Positions 20,101 through 28,319 of a stretch of DNA of 40,000 bases are shown one piece after another. The translations under genes were made by a program, and so were the position numbers. This DNA comes from Mesostigma viride (taxonomy: Eukaryota > Streptophyta > Mesostigmatophyceae > Mesostigmatales > Mesostigmataceae), in assembly GCA_009746045.1 (NCBI GenBank), contig RPFO01000076.1:768114-808113 (forward strand), written 5' to 3'. The first letter of the stretch is position 1. Each line of letters opens with the position of its first letter. The notes under the pieces were generated by a model, which ran no database searches, was not told where the DNA came from, and saw only the letters and a program-made list of their open reading frames with translations.

Positions 20101-20685
20101 GAGGATGAGAAGCCTCGAGTCATAGCCCGGTTGGTGGAGAGTACCCCTGATCTGATTTTGTCTGGGATTGACTTTGCCCAGCCTATCACCTTGGAGATCT
20201 TTGTTGACAGTTCCATGGATGCTCGCCAGGTTACCAAGGTCAGGGGGAGATCTGCTGCTCTGTTTGCTTTTTATCAGAGCAGGGCAAGTTTGTTCAGCTG
20301 GTACAGCAGACTGCAGAAGAGGGTCTGTATCAGTTCAGATGTGGCAGAATGCAGGGCCATATGCGAGGGGATCCAGTCCAGCCTGTACATAAAGGAGTTA
20401 ATGCTGGAGCTGGCTTCAGTTACCCCTTGGACCTTGCAGATGGAGACGTTGTTGCTAACAGACAGCATGGGTATGGTCCAGTTTGTTCACAAGCAGCTGG
20501 CCAGAAGCCGGGACCTGGATTATTTGTTGCTGAAGGAGTTGGCCAGTTTGGTTGACTTGAAGCATATCCCTGGCGAGGAGAACCCTGCTGATGCATTGAC
20601 AAAGCTGCCACACAAGGCCCCAGCCCAGTACAATGTACTGAGGAAGCTCATGAATGCTGACTGTCAAGTCGGTCTATCTGTCTAA
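17095..20685 (+). CDS. pol: Pol polyprotein: integrase, retropepsin-like, RT, RNase H (copia copy 1)
   Basis: Residues are numbered from 17128. The integrase comes first: an HxxxxH...CxxxxxCxC-like region about residues 135-165, then D189, D242 and E272 (GVVERAIQEIK), and an SH3-like tail (GSWHDGVVTRVEAAGHKCWV). A retropepsin-like domain follows at about 510-600, with DTN at 522-524 where DTG or DSG is expected, and VILGQNFL at about 584-591. The RT is Ty1/copia-like: LLDFKRAFL with D787, and GDD at 882-884 in place of YVDD. RNase H has D1027 (EIFVDSS), an AEC motif, D1112 and the copia-like end GEENPADALTK. No DSGA-type protease precedes the integrase, so the order differs from the standard copia PR-IN-RT-RH. 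No frame damage is visible. Confidence 0.85.
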   Translation, partial: LEPAHIPEPWRVPPGVCNVAASDGSEGQPHALVKEPIGHDGASLVTTESMPAVAAVVTRQRARHGGAEPEVGPGDVDPGGSQKHSDRAGLAQDGQDEDRAGDSLTGTTLVPPVHKGSVHTLSANNDNKRFSLLYDIASRLHTMFGHAAQSLQVARRLGGSELYSICQQVAQACKCRLVARKPKQSHARTPILQPGHVQVDIQRIRGLKLLVAVDRYTKYKTLEILPDMEKPTLIAALKLTRSRYPGLELLQCDIQFECCENLPEFPELLITPRESHGQQGVVERAIQEIKTVLLVERIPRTSSAIVTSAWLRSVEDRLNLRTPMFFGDIAINPLMLHTRMLPADAEQAWKEKLEAKFLKLRQKDKGWSVLEPNVGQQVVVWKEPSFPGKRGSWHDGVVTRVEAAGHKCWVAIDGSQAVHRLSWSKIRPRGGNQGDLFQVPAGVQGGGDVELPDQGATAVSSPQGDPGPAPGVPSHTVVGQAGGQAAPPERPDTRPRGVRLSDIVQALQRAKKEPKVSKLVQLDEPEVAAMEIDTNAQVSVMGPQHTGELLVGEPSCPWVSDFSGRTHLRVLGEVTAPVMGVDVTFLVLEDYDGPVILGQNFLGNPGISIRATALRRDGWGMIPLENFRTTFPVRCRAKPVKGVKWDEGEVPPAASLVIPAVLHPSSIGITHRSLAAHSPLTYDQLVQEMSSPTLFEAWKLAFSKALEEWLQFECAAPTDRRPPASRKLALRFVLKRKVVDEVSVPHVRPVLNEYHGTGSLPGEELYTPGMLHDTWRILLCLYVGLLNRGAAMSSVLLDFKRAFLKSDPEVARRVWKQDEPYCVEVPAIWKLELHQQFLVILKGLEGLRSSPIIWRLTLQEALISECGLRVSSVDPCLLLAQWEGLPVYASLHGDDLHLLAPTTWLKKFIPVISGKFSLGKELWQEPNKPVVFCGMQATLFRRDGEWSIRLQAGGDYKQTIVKALPEKITQAAGPELRGMWAWFASICGPSLMVHSRMPDEVLEDEKPRVIARLVESTPDLILSGIDFAQPITLEIFVDSSMDARQVTKVRGRSAALFAFYQSRASLFSWYSRLQKRVCISSDVAECRAICEGIQSSLYIKELMLELASVTPWTLQMETLLLTDSMGMVQFVHKQLARSRDLDYLLLKELASLVDLKHIPGEENPADALTKLPHKAPAQYNVLRKLMNADCQVGLSV

Positions 20686-21304
20686 AAGCTGAGAGCTGGG
20701 TGCTTAAGTCTCTGGATATCAGGCTGGGAGCTTGATTGTACATAATCCTGAGCACACCTTGAGGGGTGAGACATGTCTCTGGTGTGGGAATGTCTGACAT
20801 TGTCTCTGATGGAGAGATGTCTATCTGGGGTTTTCATCTCAGTCTGAGGTTTCCCCAGATCTGTGGTTTGTGGGCGGGGTTCGATTCCCTGGTGCCGTCT
20901 TAAGGCGGAGTTTCACGGACTGGCTGACCCATCCACCATGCTGGTGAGGTGGCGACAGGTCCCCTGATTTTCCACGGTTGGAACGAGTATGGGAGCTTGT
21001 GTTTTGCATGTGCTTCGCGTAGATGTTGTGTCTGGTTCGATAAGGGGCAGCAGACCGGCGCCGACTCCCGTCTGGGGGTCAGCAATGTTTTCTGATGAGC
21101 TGTTGTGGGTGATCTGTGGGGTTTCGCCTAAGGTCCTGAAGGTTGTACATACTTCTCAAGTTCTTAGCTGAACACCTATGGGCTGCCACAGTTGGCCAAC
21201 CTCTTGTACATGGGTAACACAACGAGCCTCCCGTGAAGGGATAGGGACTCATTGTAATTTGTTTGTGCTCCTGAGCCAGTATGGGTGCTATGTACATATA
21301 ATAA

Positions 21305-21424
21305 GGAATCCAAGCTGACTGTCATGCCCAGTGGGTTGTGACTTGTAGTCGGGGAGGATGTCCAGGAATCCAAGCTGACTGTCATGCCCAGTGGGTTGTG
21401 ACTTGTAGTCGGGGAGGATGTCCA
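21305..21424 (+). repeat. 60-bp tandem duplication, copy 1 only
   Basis: Two identical 60-bp units beginning GAATCCAAGCTGACTG. Copy 2 has a single unit, so the duplication arose after the copies separated. Confidence 0.9.
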
Positions 21425-21474
21425 GTACCCATTGTGTGTGTTTGTATGTAGACTTGTGTGAGCTGCTACAGCTC

Positions 21475-21492
21475 AAGAAAAGAAAGGATTGG
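21475..21492 (+). other. Polypurine tract of copia copy 1
   Basis: AAGAAAAGAAAGGATTGG abuts the 3' LTR, the expected place for plus-strand priming. Copy 2 has the equivalent tract at 30577-30594. Confidence 0.8.
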
Positions 21493-22190
21493 AGTTAACG
21501 CCAAGCGCATTGGCGTGATCCTGATTCGGCATATCTCTGCGATTCCAGCGGCACCGGAACGAGTTCATTCCGACAAGTATCAAGAAAGTTATGGCGTTCC
21601 GACTTCCCGGTCGCGCGCGAGCGCGAGCCGGCTGTTCTTCTAAGTCGGACGTGAATATTTGCCGACGACATATGGGGTCGACAGTAATTCCTGGGCTGAC
21701 AGGAATTAGGTGCTGTACCTACGACGGTATTGGATTAATACGTCGTACGCAGGAAATAGGAACCTTAACCTGTGGTCTGTTGGTACCGCAGGCTTAGTCC
21801 TGGACTTCTAGGTGCAGATGCAATAATCACTGTGGACTGCGCTCTGTGGTCACTGTGCCTGTATGGCAGACCTACTGTATAGGAACTGGGCGCTGTACAG
21901 GTAGTGAATACTGTACCGGGGGTGTTATTACTGAGCATACCTCTTAGGTTGCTCAGGACTAGCAAGCACAGTGCACAAGTATATAAACAATAGGCCAGTG
22001 CCATTTGGGCAGATCTCTTGCGAGCCCGCCTCACGTGTTGTGCCTTGACTTGGCAAGCGCGTGTACAAGCCTCAAGTGTGTGAGCGCTGTAACATTATCC
22101 AATTTTAACAAAGCTCCGTTTCCAACCATATTCACACATTGCTGCATTGCAACCATATCCTTCACATTGCGTTTCCTAGGAACGTTAACT
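21493..22190 (+). repeat. 3' LTR of copia copy 1
   Basis: It begins AGTTAACG and ends CGTTAACT, and is followed by the GCATC target duplication. Confidence 0.93.
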
Positions 22191-22195
22191 GCATC

Positions 22196-22449
22196 AGTGC
22201 TGGCGGCGTGGTTACGAAACCAAATGCAAAGGAAAGCATGTGGCGGCACGTGTAGGTGACACCACATCAGAACCAGTCCTACAGGTGAAGCACGACCACC
22301 TTGGGAACAACCACTATGTGCTCGATACGTTTGATTGGGCGTGCCCAGCGTACTATCGTGACCTGCACATGGGGGGCGTGACGGACCAGCATGGGAAACG
22401 CGATGACCTGCACAGGATGGGCGTGTCAGATAATCACGGCATTTTGTAA
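22196..22449 (+). pseudogene. 3' end of the transposase-like gene, after the copia insertion
   Basis: If the retrotransposon and one GCATC are removed, the frame that ends at 14106 continues without a stop for 84 codons to TAA at 22447-22449. This segment contains LGNNHYVLDTFDWACPAYY and a short repeat (HMGGVTDQHGKRDDLHRMGVSDNHG). The fit shows that the insertion hit a coding exon. No known domain is recognised in this end piece. Confidence 0.6.
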
Positions 22450-22467
22450 CGTAGGGAGCCACCAGTG

Positions 22468-22632
22468 TATGTATTGGCCATGGGGCTGAGGTTGTGAGCA
22501 TCCCATTCGTCATACTCGTGCCCAGTTTGCGTGTGCCCAGTTTTGGGGACATTGTATTTATATTGTTGGCCATGCGTCTGAGGTTGTGAGCATCCCATTC
22601 GTCATGCTCGTGCCCAGTTTGCGTGTGCCCAG
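22468..22632. repeat. 92-bp minisatellite, left part
   Basis: About 1.8 units containing TTGGCCATGGGGCTGAGG and GAGCATCCCATTCGTCATG. The array continues at 25814 after a 3.2-kb LTR element inserted into it. Confidence 0.92.
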
Positions 22633-23223
22633 TGTTAAAATAAAACATTCAGCTGGAATCGGAGTGAAGTTACGGTCTTGAAGACCTTTACACACACAGT
22701 AAACACACAAAACGTACACGACACACAATGACCGACAAGTGAGGACGGATTGGGTGTTGATGGCATGAACGGTACTTGGAATTAGAAAGTTAGTTTACTT
22801 TTATACTAAACGGAAGATTCTCGAGATTCCGTGGTCGAATTCAGAGTTAACCTACGAGCTCCAGATGTCAACACACAAAACACTATTTACGAATGAGCTC
22901 CAGGTGGCAAACACACAATAACGCAACTAAAGAATCTATAACGCAACTAAAGAATCTAGACTAACAGTATTTACAGGCTGCCATTTGGCATATATACAAT
23001 ATATACACTTGAGATTCTTGCGAGGAGATTCCTGCGAGGAACAGCTAGGGAATCTGTACGGATTCTTCAAGATTCGCCCACCAACGATTCGGGTAACCTA
23101 ATAGTAATATCCCATTACCGCCAACGGTACCCTATATAAAACACTAATGCTAGACGCCTAATAGTAATTTCCCATTACCGCCAACGGCGTCCTATTCATG
23201 GGGTCAGTGTATGATTCCAAACA
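22633..23223 (-). repeat. 3' LTR of the gag-only element
   Basis: It is nearly identical to 25225-25813. It contains short internal repeats, such as AACGCAACTAAAGAATCTA twice around 22920-22960. Confidence 0.92.
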
Positions 23224-23498
23224 CCCCCCTTACTACTGACAGCATGATAACAGGGTGACCTGCTACTGTGCAGGACCAATGCACCCTTTACATGTGTGGG
23301 GCAAAACAGACACCCCCCTTGCCCGACACAGGTGGGCATTCTCAGAATGGCTAAGGTGGCCAGCCACTAGGACTGGAAAAGCGCACCTGAGGGAACTAGA
23401 AGAGCATAGTTACTGTAAAAGGAAGTTGGTTGATCAGGCCAGTACCCATTGAGTAACGTAGCACACAAGTTCAGGGGACCACAGCCTCCCAGGCCAGG

Positions 23499-24432
23499 TC
23501 AGAAACCATAAAACAGAGGTACATCACTGGCGTTCACGTCAGAAGAAGCCTGTGGAGTACCAGGAGTGTCCGTGGGGTGGGGGCCCTCTGTGAGATGAGC
23601 CCGAGGCGTGGAGCCCATGGGTGCCCTGGCGCGGCGCAAGGCGGGGTAGAGTTCCCAGCAATGGGACTCAACATGTCCAGGACGTTTGCAGTGCTTGCAG
23701 AGGAGGTTCGACTTGGGCCTGGTTGCATATGCCACGCCAGTCTGAGTGGTCGACCGTGTCAGAGGTGCTGGCAGGTGGCGTGCTGCGGGAACCAGTGGAG
23801 GGCGTGCCTAGGGCAGCCTTCTGCATCTTGAGGCGATCTTCAGCAAGGAAGATGGCGGCTCGATAGTCTGCCAGTGAGCAGGTCTTGGGGAGACCTATGG
23901 CCGCCAGGATAGGATGCAGTTCAGGAAGAAGGCCGTCCTGGTTGTTGTCTCTGAACACGCCAGCGGTCATCTCGCCGTTCAGGGACAAGTACTGCAACCA
24001 CTTGGTGTGGTTGCCAGTCCAGTAGTCTCCTACTGTTTGGCCCTGTTGCTGTTTCTGGGCTTGCAGTTGCCGGCGGAGATCATTCAGGAAGGAGACAGTG
24101 TGCTCTGGCTGCTCACAGTGCTCGCAGATCCACTTCCAGGCGGCGCTGCATGTGCGCTCCTCCAGTTGGGCGATCCCCAGGAGAAGCTCTCCATCAAAAA
24201 TCAGGGTTAGCCCAGCATAGCCAGCAGCTTGGCGTTCTGGATCCAGGGTGCCATTCCCCAGGAGGTCATCCAGCATGCCCAGTCCTGCAAACATGGCACA
24301 CACTCTCACTTGAAGAGGTTTCCAGAGGCTGGGATTGGTCCCGTCATAGGGATTAGGTTGACCCAGCAGTTTGCAGACGTTGATAATCTGGGAATGCTTG
24401 ACTTTGTTCACAGCTGCCACAGTGGCCGCCAT
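23499..24432 (-). pseudogene. gag: Gag of the TR-GAG-like element, frameshifted
   Basis: Translation starts at ATG 24432 (MAATVAAVNKVKHSQI) and runs 254 codons, with a capsid-like domain of the copia type (LGQPNPYDGTNPSLWKPLQ near the start; FLNDLRRQLQAQKQQQGQTV in the middle). The frame shifts near 23725. The other frame continues with a CCHC knuckle (CKHCKRPGHVESHC) and a Pro/Thr-rich tail to 23499. The knuckle in the second frame shows that a single-base indel split a once continuous gag, unless frameshifting is programmed. Confidence 0.75.
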
Positions 24433-25205
24433 GATATGGATGGTTTAAGAGATTGAAAGCTTGGACAGAAATTGCGGAATTGGGTAGAAATTGCGGAATT
24501 GGAAAGAAATTTCGGAATGTGCTTTGTGGGACCAAACGGACCACAAAACAACAAAGAAAACACAATATAAACGCTTATACAATATAAAGAAACGTGACAC
24601 ACTAGGGGAGCGACCCCTGAACACACACTCTGCTAGCAAAACACACAATTGACACACAACAGTCCACGGAATGTATACACACAAAGGATTGCAGCAAAAG
24701 ATGTAAACAATGCAACCTGTAGGGCTGCAAAGTAAACAAGAAAACGGATTGTAAAACACGTGACAATCAACACCAAAAGAACTAGTTGTCCTCGTCAGAT
24801 GGGTCGGCTGTATCCAGGTAATCCACCCAGCAACCGGTCAGTACGTGCACGAAACCACTTACTGCCGTCTGAATCGTGCAACAACTTGCAGGTGCGGACC
24901 CAGATGTCGTCGTTGTATAGTTTAATAACACCAAAAGACGGATCCCGAAATGTAACAAAGGGGCAAAAACGCCACAGGTCCCTTTCTTCTCTAGCTCTGC
25001 TAAAAATCCGCTCAGAAGAACCCAGTAAAACTGAAACGACTCTAGTATACAAAGCTTCTGAGCCAGAGAAAAAAGACCTGTGATAATCCCCTTTTTCGAA
25101 ATGGTAATAGGACAGTTCAATGTATGACGTTTCGGAATAAATCAGGTCACTTACGTAAATGTAGCGTTGGTATTTGTTCATTGCGTTGGTAGGAAAAATC
25201 GACAA

Positions 25206-25224
25206 CCTAGCGCACACGATACCA
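25206..25224 (-). other. Primer binding site of the gag-only element
   Basis: Read on the minus strand the 19 bases directly after the 5' LTR are TGGTATCGTGTGCGCTAGG. The first seven match the initiator-Met tRNA 3'-end complement commonly used by LTR elements (TGGTATC). Confidence 0.65.
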
Positions 25225-25813
25225 TGTTAAAATAAAACATTCAGCTGGAATCGGAGTGAAGTACGGTCTTGAAGACCTTTACACACACAGTAAACACACA
25301 AAACGTACACGACACACAATGACCGACAAGTGAGGACGGATTGGGTGTTGATGGCATGAACGGTACTTGGAATTAGAAAGTTAGTTTACTTTTATACTAA
25401 ACGGAAGATTCTCGAGATTCCGTGGTCGAATTCAGAGTTAACCTACGAGCTCCAGATGTCAACACACAAAACACTATTTACAAATGAGCTCCAGGTGGCA
25501 AACACACAATAACGCAACTAAAGAATCTATAACGCAACTAAGAAGCTAGACTAACAGTATTTACAGGTTGCCATTTGGCATATATACAATATATACACTT
25601 GAGATTCTTGCGAGGAGATTCCTGCGAGGAACAGCTAGGGAATCTGTACGGATTCTTTAAGATTTGCCCACCAACGATTCGGGTAACCTAATAGTGATAT
25701 CCCATTACCGCCAACGGTACCCTATATAAAACACTAATGCTAGACGCCTAATAGTAATTTCCCATTACCGCCAACGGCGTCCTATTCATGGGGTCAGTGT
25801 ATGATTCCAAACA
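25225..25813 (-). repeat. 5' LTR of the gag-only element
   Basis: Direct copy of 22633-23223. The ends are fixed by the primer binding site on one side and the CCCAG duplication on the other. Confidence 0.92.
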
Positions 25814-26206
25814 CCCAGTTTTGGGGACATTGTATTTATATTATTGGCCATGGGGCTGAGGTTCTGAGCATCCCATTTGTCATGCTCGTGCCCAGTTTGC
25901 GTGTGCCCAGTTTTGGGGACATTGTATTTATATTGTTGGCCATGGGGCTGAGGTTGTGAGCATCCCATTCGTCATGCTCGTGCCCAGTTTGCGTGTGCCC
26001 AGTTTTGGGGACATTGTATTTATATTATTGGCCACGGGGCTGAGGTTGTGAGCATCCCATTCGTCATGCTCGTGCCCAGTTTGCGTGTGCTCAGTGTTGG
26101 GGACATTGTATTTATATTGTTGGCCATGGGGCTGAGGTTGTGAGCATCCCATTCGTCATGCCCGTGCCCAGTTTGCGTGTGCCCAGTTTTGGGGACATCC
26201 TATTTA
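25814..26206. repeat. 92-bp minisatellite, right part
   Basis: Four full units plus a partial one. The marker GGGGACAT begins at 25823, 25915, 26007, 26099 and 26191, exactly 92 bases apart. It is the continuation of the array at 22468-22632. Confidence 0.95.
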
Positions 26207-26590
26207 AATGTTTTTCTGTATTCATATACGTGGTAAGGGAACGACCCATTAGGAAATTATCTGAGACTTTGCAATTGAAGTCAGACAACTATGCTCCATG
26301 TACACTGCATGATACACCTGGATATCAAATATTACATATCTTGGTTAAGGTTTCTTTCCATCACTCCGAGGGCTCCTGATCTGTGGCTCGCCAATGGGAG
26401 CACGAGTTTAAGTAATTGATATGACCTTTTGTGGATGCCCTACCTAACGCGAAGCCATGATCATCTTCCAATGCAGTGCAGTGAGCAGTTTAATTGAACC
26501 TGGGGCCAGGCTTTTTAAGGCAACGAGACAAGTGGGGCGTCATATTAATAGGTAAATGACTAATTTTAACTCGTGCTCCCTTTCTGCTTG
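26207..26590. other. Spacer without recognisable features
   Basis: AT-rich sequence between two repeat arrays, with no gene or element end that I can support. Confidence 0.4.
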
Positions 26591-26848
26591 ATGGATGGAT
26601 GGATGGATGGATGGATGGATGGATGGATGGATGGATGGATGGATGGATGGATGGATGGATGGATGGATGGATGGATGGATGGATGGATGGATGGATGGAT
26701 GGATGGATGGATGGATGGATGGATGGATGGATGGATGGATGGATGGATGGATGGATGGATGGATGGATGGATGGATGGATGGATGGATGGATGGATGGAT
26801 GGATGGATGGAGGGAGGGATGGATGGATGGATGGATGGATGGATGGAT
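26591..26848. repeat. (ATGG)n microsatellite
   Basis: About 64 tandem copies of the 4-bp unit, interrupted once near 26810 by AGGGAGGG. ORFs through it (MDGW or HPSI repeats) are artefacts. Confidence 0.97.
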
Positions 26849-27123
26849 TTGGTGAGCTATGCTCATTTTATCTATGACTAACCTGCTGAGCGGAGAATGC
26901 AACGCCGTATAGCACCAAAAGAAAAAATAATTTTAGAAAAAATATTTTTTGTGCTGGCACCCGTACCCCAGCCACCCAGGTAGGGGTTGGCTGGAGAGGT
27001 GGTTGCTATTAAAGGTGGGCTTCCATTCTAGGGAAGCAGGTTGTTTCTTTTGCCTGAGAACCTCACGTGACCACATCACAAAACACAAAACGCAAGATAA
27101 CACATCAAGCAGTATAACCCACC

Positions 27124-28227
27124 ATGACCACAGTGACAGCCCCAGACCGGAATTTCCTAGCGAAACTCAAGCAAGCAGCCAAGGAGGGATGCACCCCAAA
27201 GGAGGCCGCCACTGCGGTCCAGAAGATCCTAGGGGAGGGAAACTGGCTAGAGCGGATCCAGAAGCTCACTCCGGGGCGTGCCAAGAACGTCATGGACGTA
27301 CTGGAGGAAAGGGGGTTTGTCAGCGACTGGGATGGGGAGGAGGCCCTGGCCGATGTGCTAGCAGCGCAACTGGGGGAGGCTATTGCAGAGCCGGATCCAC
27401 CAGTGTCAGCAGGTGCGGTGGGAATTGGGGGTGTTCCCCCTTCGGCAGGTGGAAGCGGAGGGGCGGGGCATGGTGGAGCGGGCGCTGGGGAGGACGATGG
27501 CGCTCCTGGGGCAATCGACCAGGCTGTGGCGGACCTGGACCGAAACATAGGTCGGCTGCTGGGGACCGAGACGGGCTATGCAACGCCAACTGGAGGGCTT
27601 CCATCCCGGCCGGGCAACGCCCGCACTGGCGGAGATATTGGCGACCTGATATCGGCCATGTCGAAGCTGCTGGACCAGGCAAAGACTCCAGCAGCTGCAA
27701 GCCCAGCCGCAGCGAGGACTGCTGGCAGGCTGGCGCGCACGAAGGGGGTGGCGCTGAGCGGGCATGCAGTACCGGTCCTGGTGAGCAACATGCTGGAGGC
27801 GGTGCTGCCTGGGATGCTGGACTACGCGGAGAGCGTGGGGGGGAAGTCCATCCGTGCATCGTTAATGCTGACGATGCACGGCAGCTCAGCCAGCGGGGAG
27901 AGGCGGATGCTGCTCCTGCAGATGGCAGGAATTCTGGACACGATGGTGACAGAATTTGACTACTGGGCCACGCCACGCTCCGAAGTAATTCTGGAACTGG
28001 CAGCAGCCGAGTACCTGGCGAAGCTGATCACGGCATGCCAGCTGGTGGATGTGGGGTCGACGGGCTGGAAGGGGACTCCGTCGGCAATGCTGCCATTCCA
28101 GGAGGGTGGAGCAATGCTGGCGTCTCCGGCGGTGCGGGCGGCGATGAGCATGGGGAAGCTGCAGCACAAGCTGGAGCAGGGTCCCGGCAAGAAGGGGCAG
28201 GGCGGCCCGTCCAACAACAACAAGTGA
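27124..28227 (+). CDS. Capsid-like ORF1 of the RT/RNase H retroelement
   Basis: A 367-residue ORF with an ATG in a clean context (CCACCATGACC). It begins with a helical segment (NFLAKLKQAAKEGCTPKEAA), then a Gly/Ala/Pro-rich linker (about residues 98-145). A longer helical region follows, containing GHAVPVLVSNMLEAVLPGML and a hydrophobic block near residues 265-325. The C-terminus is Lys/Gly/Asn-rich. No zinc knuckle is present. Position before an RT ORF and the helical composition suggest a capsid or nucleic-acid-binding role; this is inference from context, as I recognise no specific family. The frame is intact. Confidence 0.6.
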   Translation: MTTVTAPDRNFLAKLKQAAKEGCTPKEAATAVQKILGEGNWLERIQKLTPGRAKNVMDVLEERGFVSDWDGEEALADVLAAQLGEAIAEPDPPVSAGAVGIGGVPPSAGGSGGAGHGGAGAGEDDGAPGAIDQAVADLDRNIGRLLGTETGYATPTGGLPSRPGNARTGGDIGDLISAMSKLLDQAKTPAAASPAAARTAGRLARTKGVALSGHAVPVLVSNMLEAVLPGMLDYAESVGGKSIRASLMLTMHGSSASGERRMLLLQMAGILDTMVTEFDYWATPRSEVILELAAAEYLAKLITACQLVDVGSTGWKGTPSAMLPFQEGGAMLASPAVRAAMSMGKLQHKLEQGPGKKGQGGPSNNNK

Positions 28228-28319
28228 GGGAGCGGTGCCTTCTTCCACTACCTCTTCCAGCACCCCTGCCACCTCGTGACTGGTGGCAGCAGGTACGCTC
28301 AGGCCGTAGGCGCGATAGG

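Larger units (their letters stand above)
20686..21492 (+). other. 3' untranslated region of copia copy 1, structured
   Basis: It holds a hairpin (ATCTGGGG 20823-20830 with CCCCAGAT 20853-20860), a perfect tRNA T-arm mimic at 20875-20891 (stem CGGGG/CCCTG, loop TTCGATT, containing a box B), and a third hairpin CCGTC-TTAA-GGCGG at 20895-20908. Copy 2 keeps these (around 31116-31205). A 60-bp tandem duplication at 21305-21424 is present only in copy 1. The region ends in a polypurine tract. Confidence 0.6.
14107..22190 (+). mobile_element. Ty1/copia-type LTR retrotransposon, copy 1
   Basis: An 8084-bp element with 693- and 698-bp LTRs, a GCATC target duplication, an accessory ORF, gag, pol, a structured 3' untranslated region and a polypurine tract. 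The LTRs differ at about fifteen positions by eye, so the insertion is not brand new, yet gag and pol have no frame damage. It sits in an exon of the transposase-like pseudogene in the same orientation. The primer binding site is unclear: the bases after the 5' LTR (CAAATTACAACCAGTC) do not start with TGG, so priming from an internal tRNA region or another primer is possible. Confidence 0.93.
22633..25813 (-). mobile_element. Gag-only (TR-GAG-like) LTR retrotransposon
   Basis: A 3181-bp element with 591- and 589-bp LTRs that begin TGTT and end ACA in both readings, and a 5-bp target duplication CCCAG (22628-22632 and 25814-25818). Read on the minus strand, a primer binding site beginning TGGTATCG follows the 5' LTR and a purine tract (AAGGGGGG) precedes the 3' LTR. 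The only recognisable gene is gag; no protease, integrase or RT is present, so it would depend on another element. The LTRs differ at only a few positions by eye. Confidence 0.88.

Noticed and set aside
26540-26902. ORFs encoding MDGW and HPSI repeats
   Set aside because: They are translations of the (ATGG)n microsatellite.
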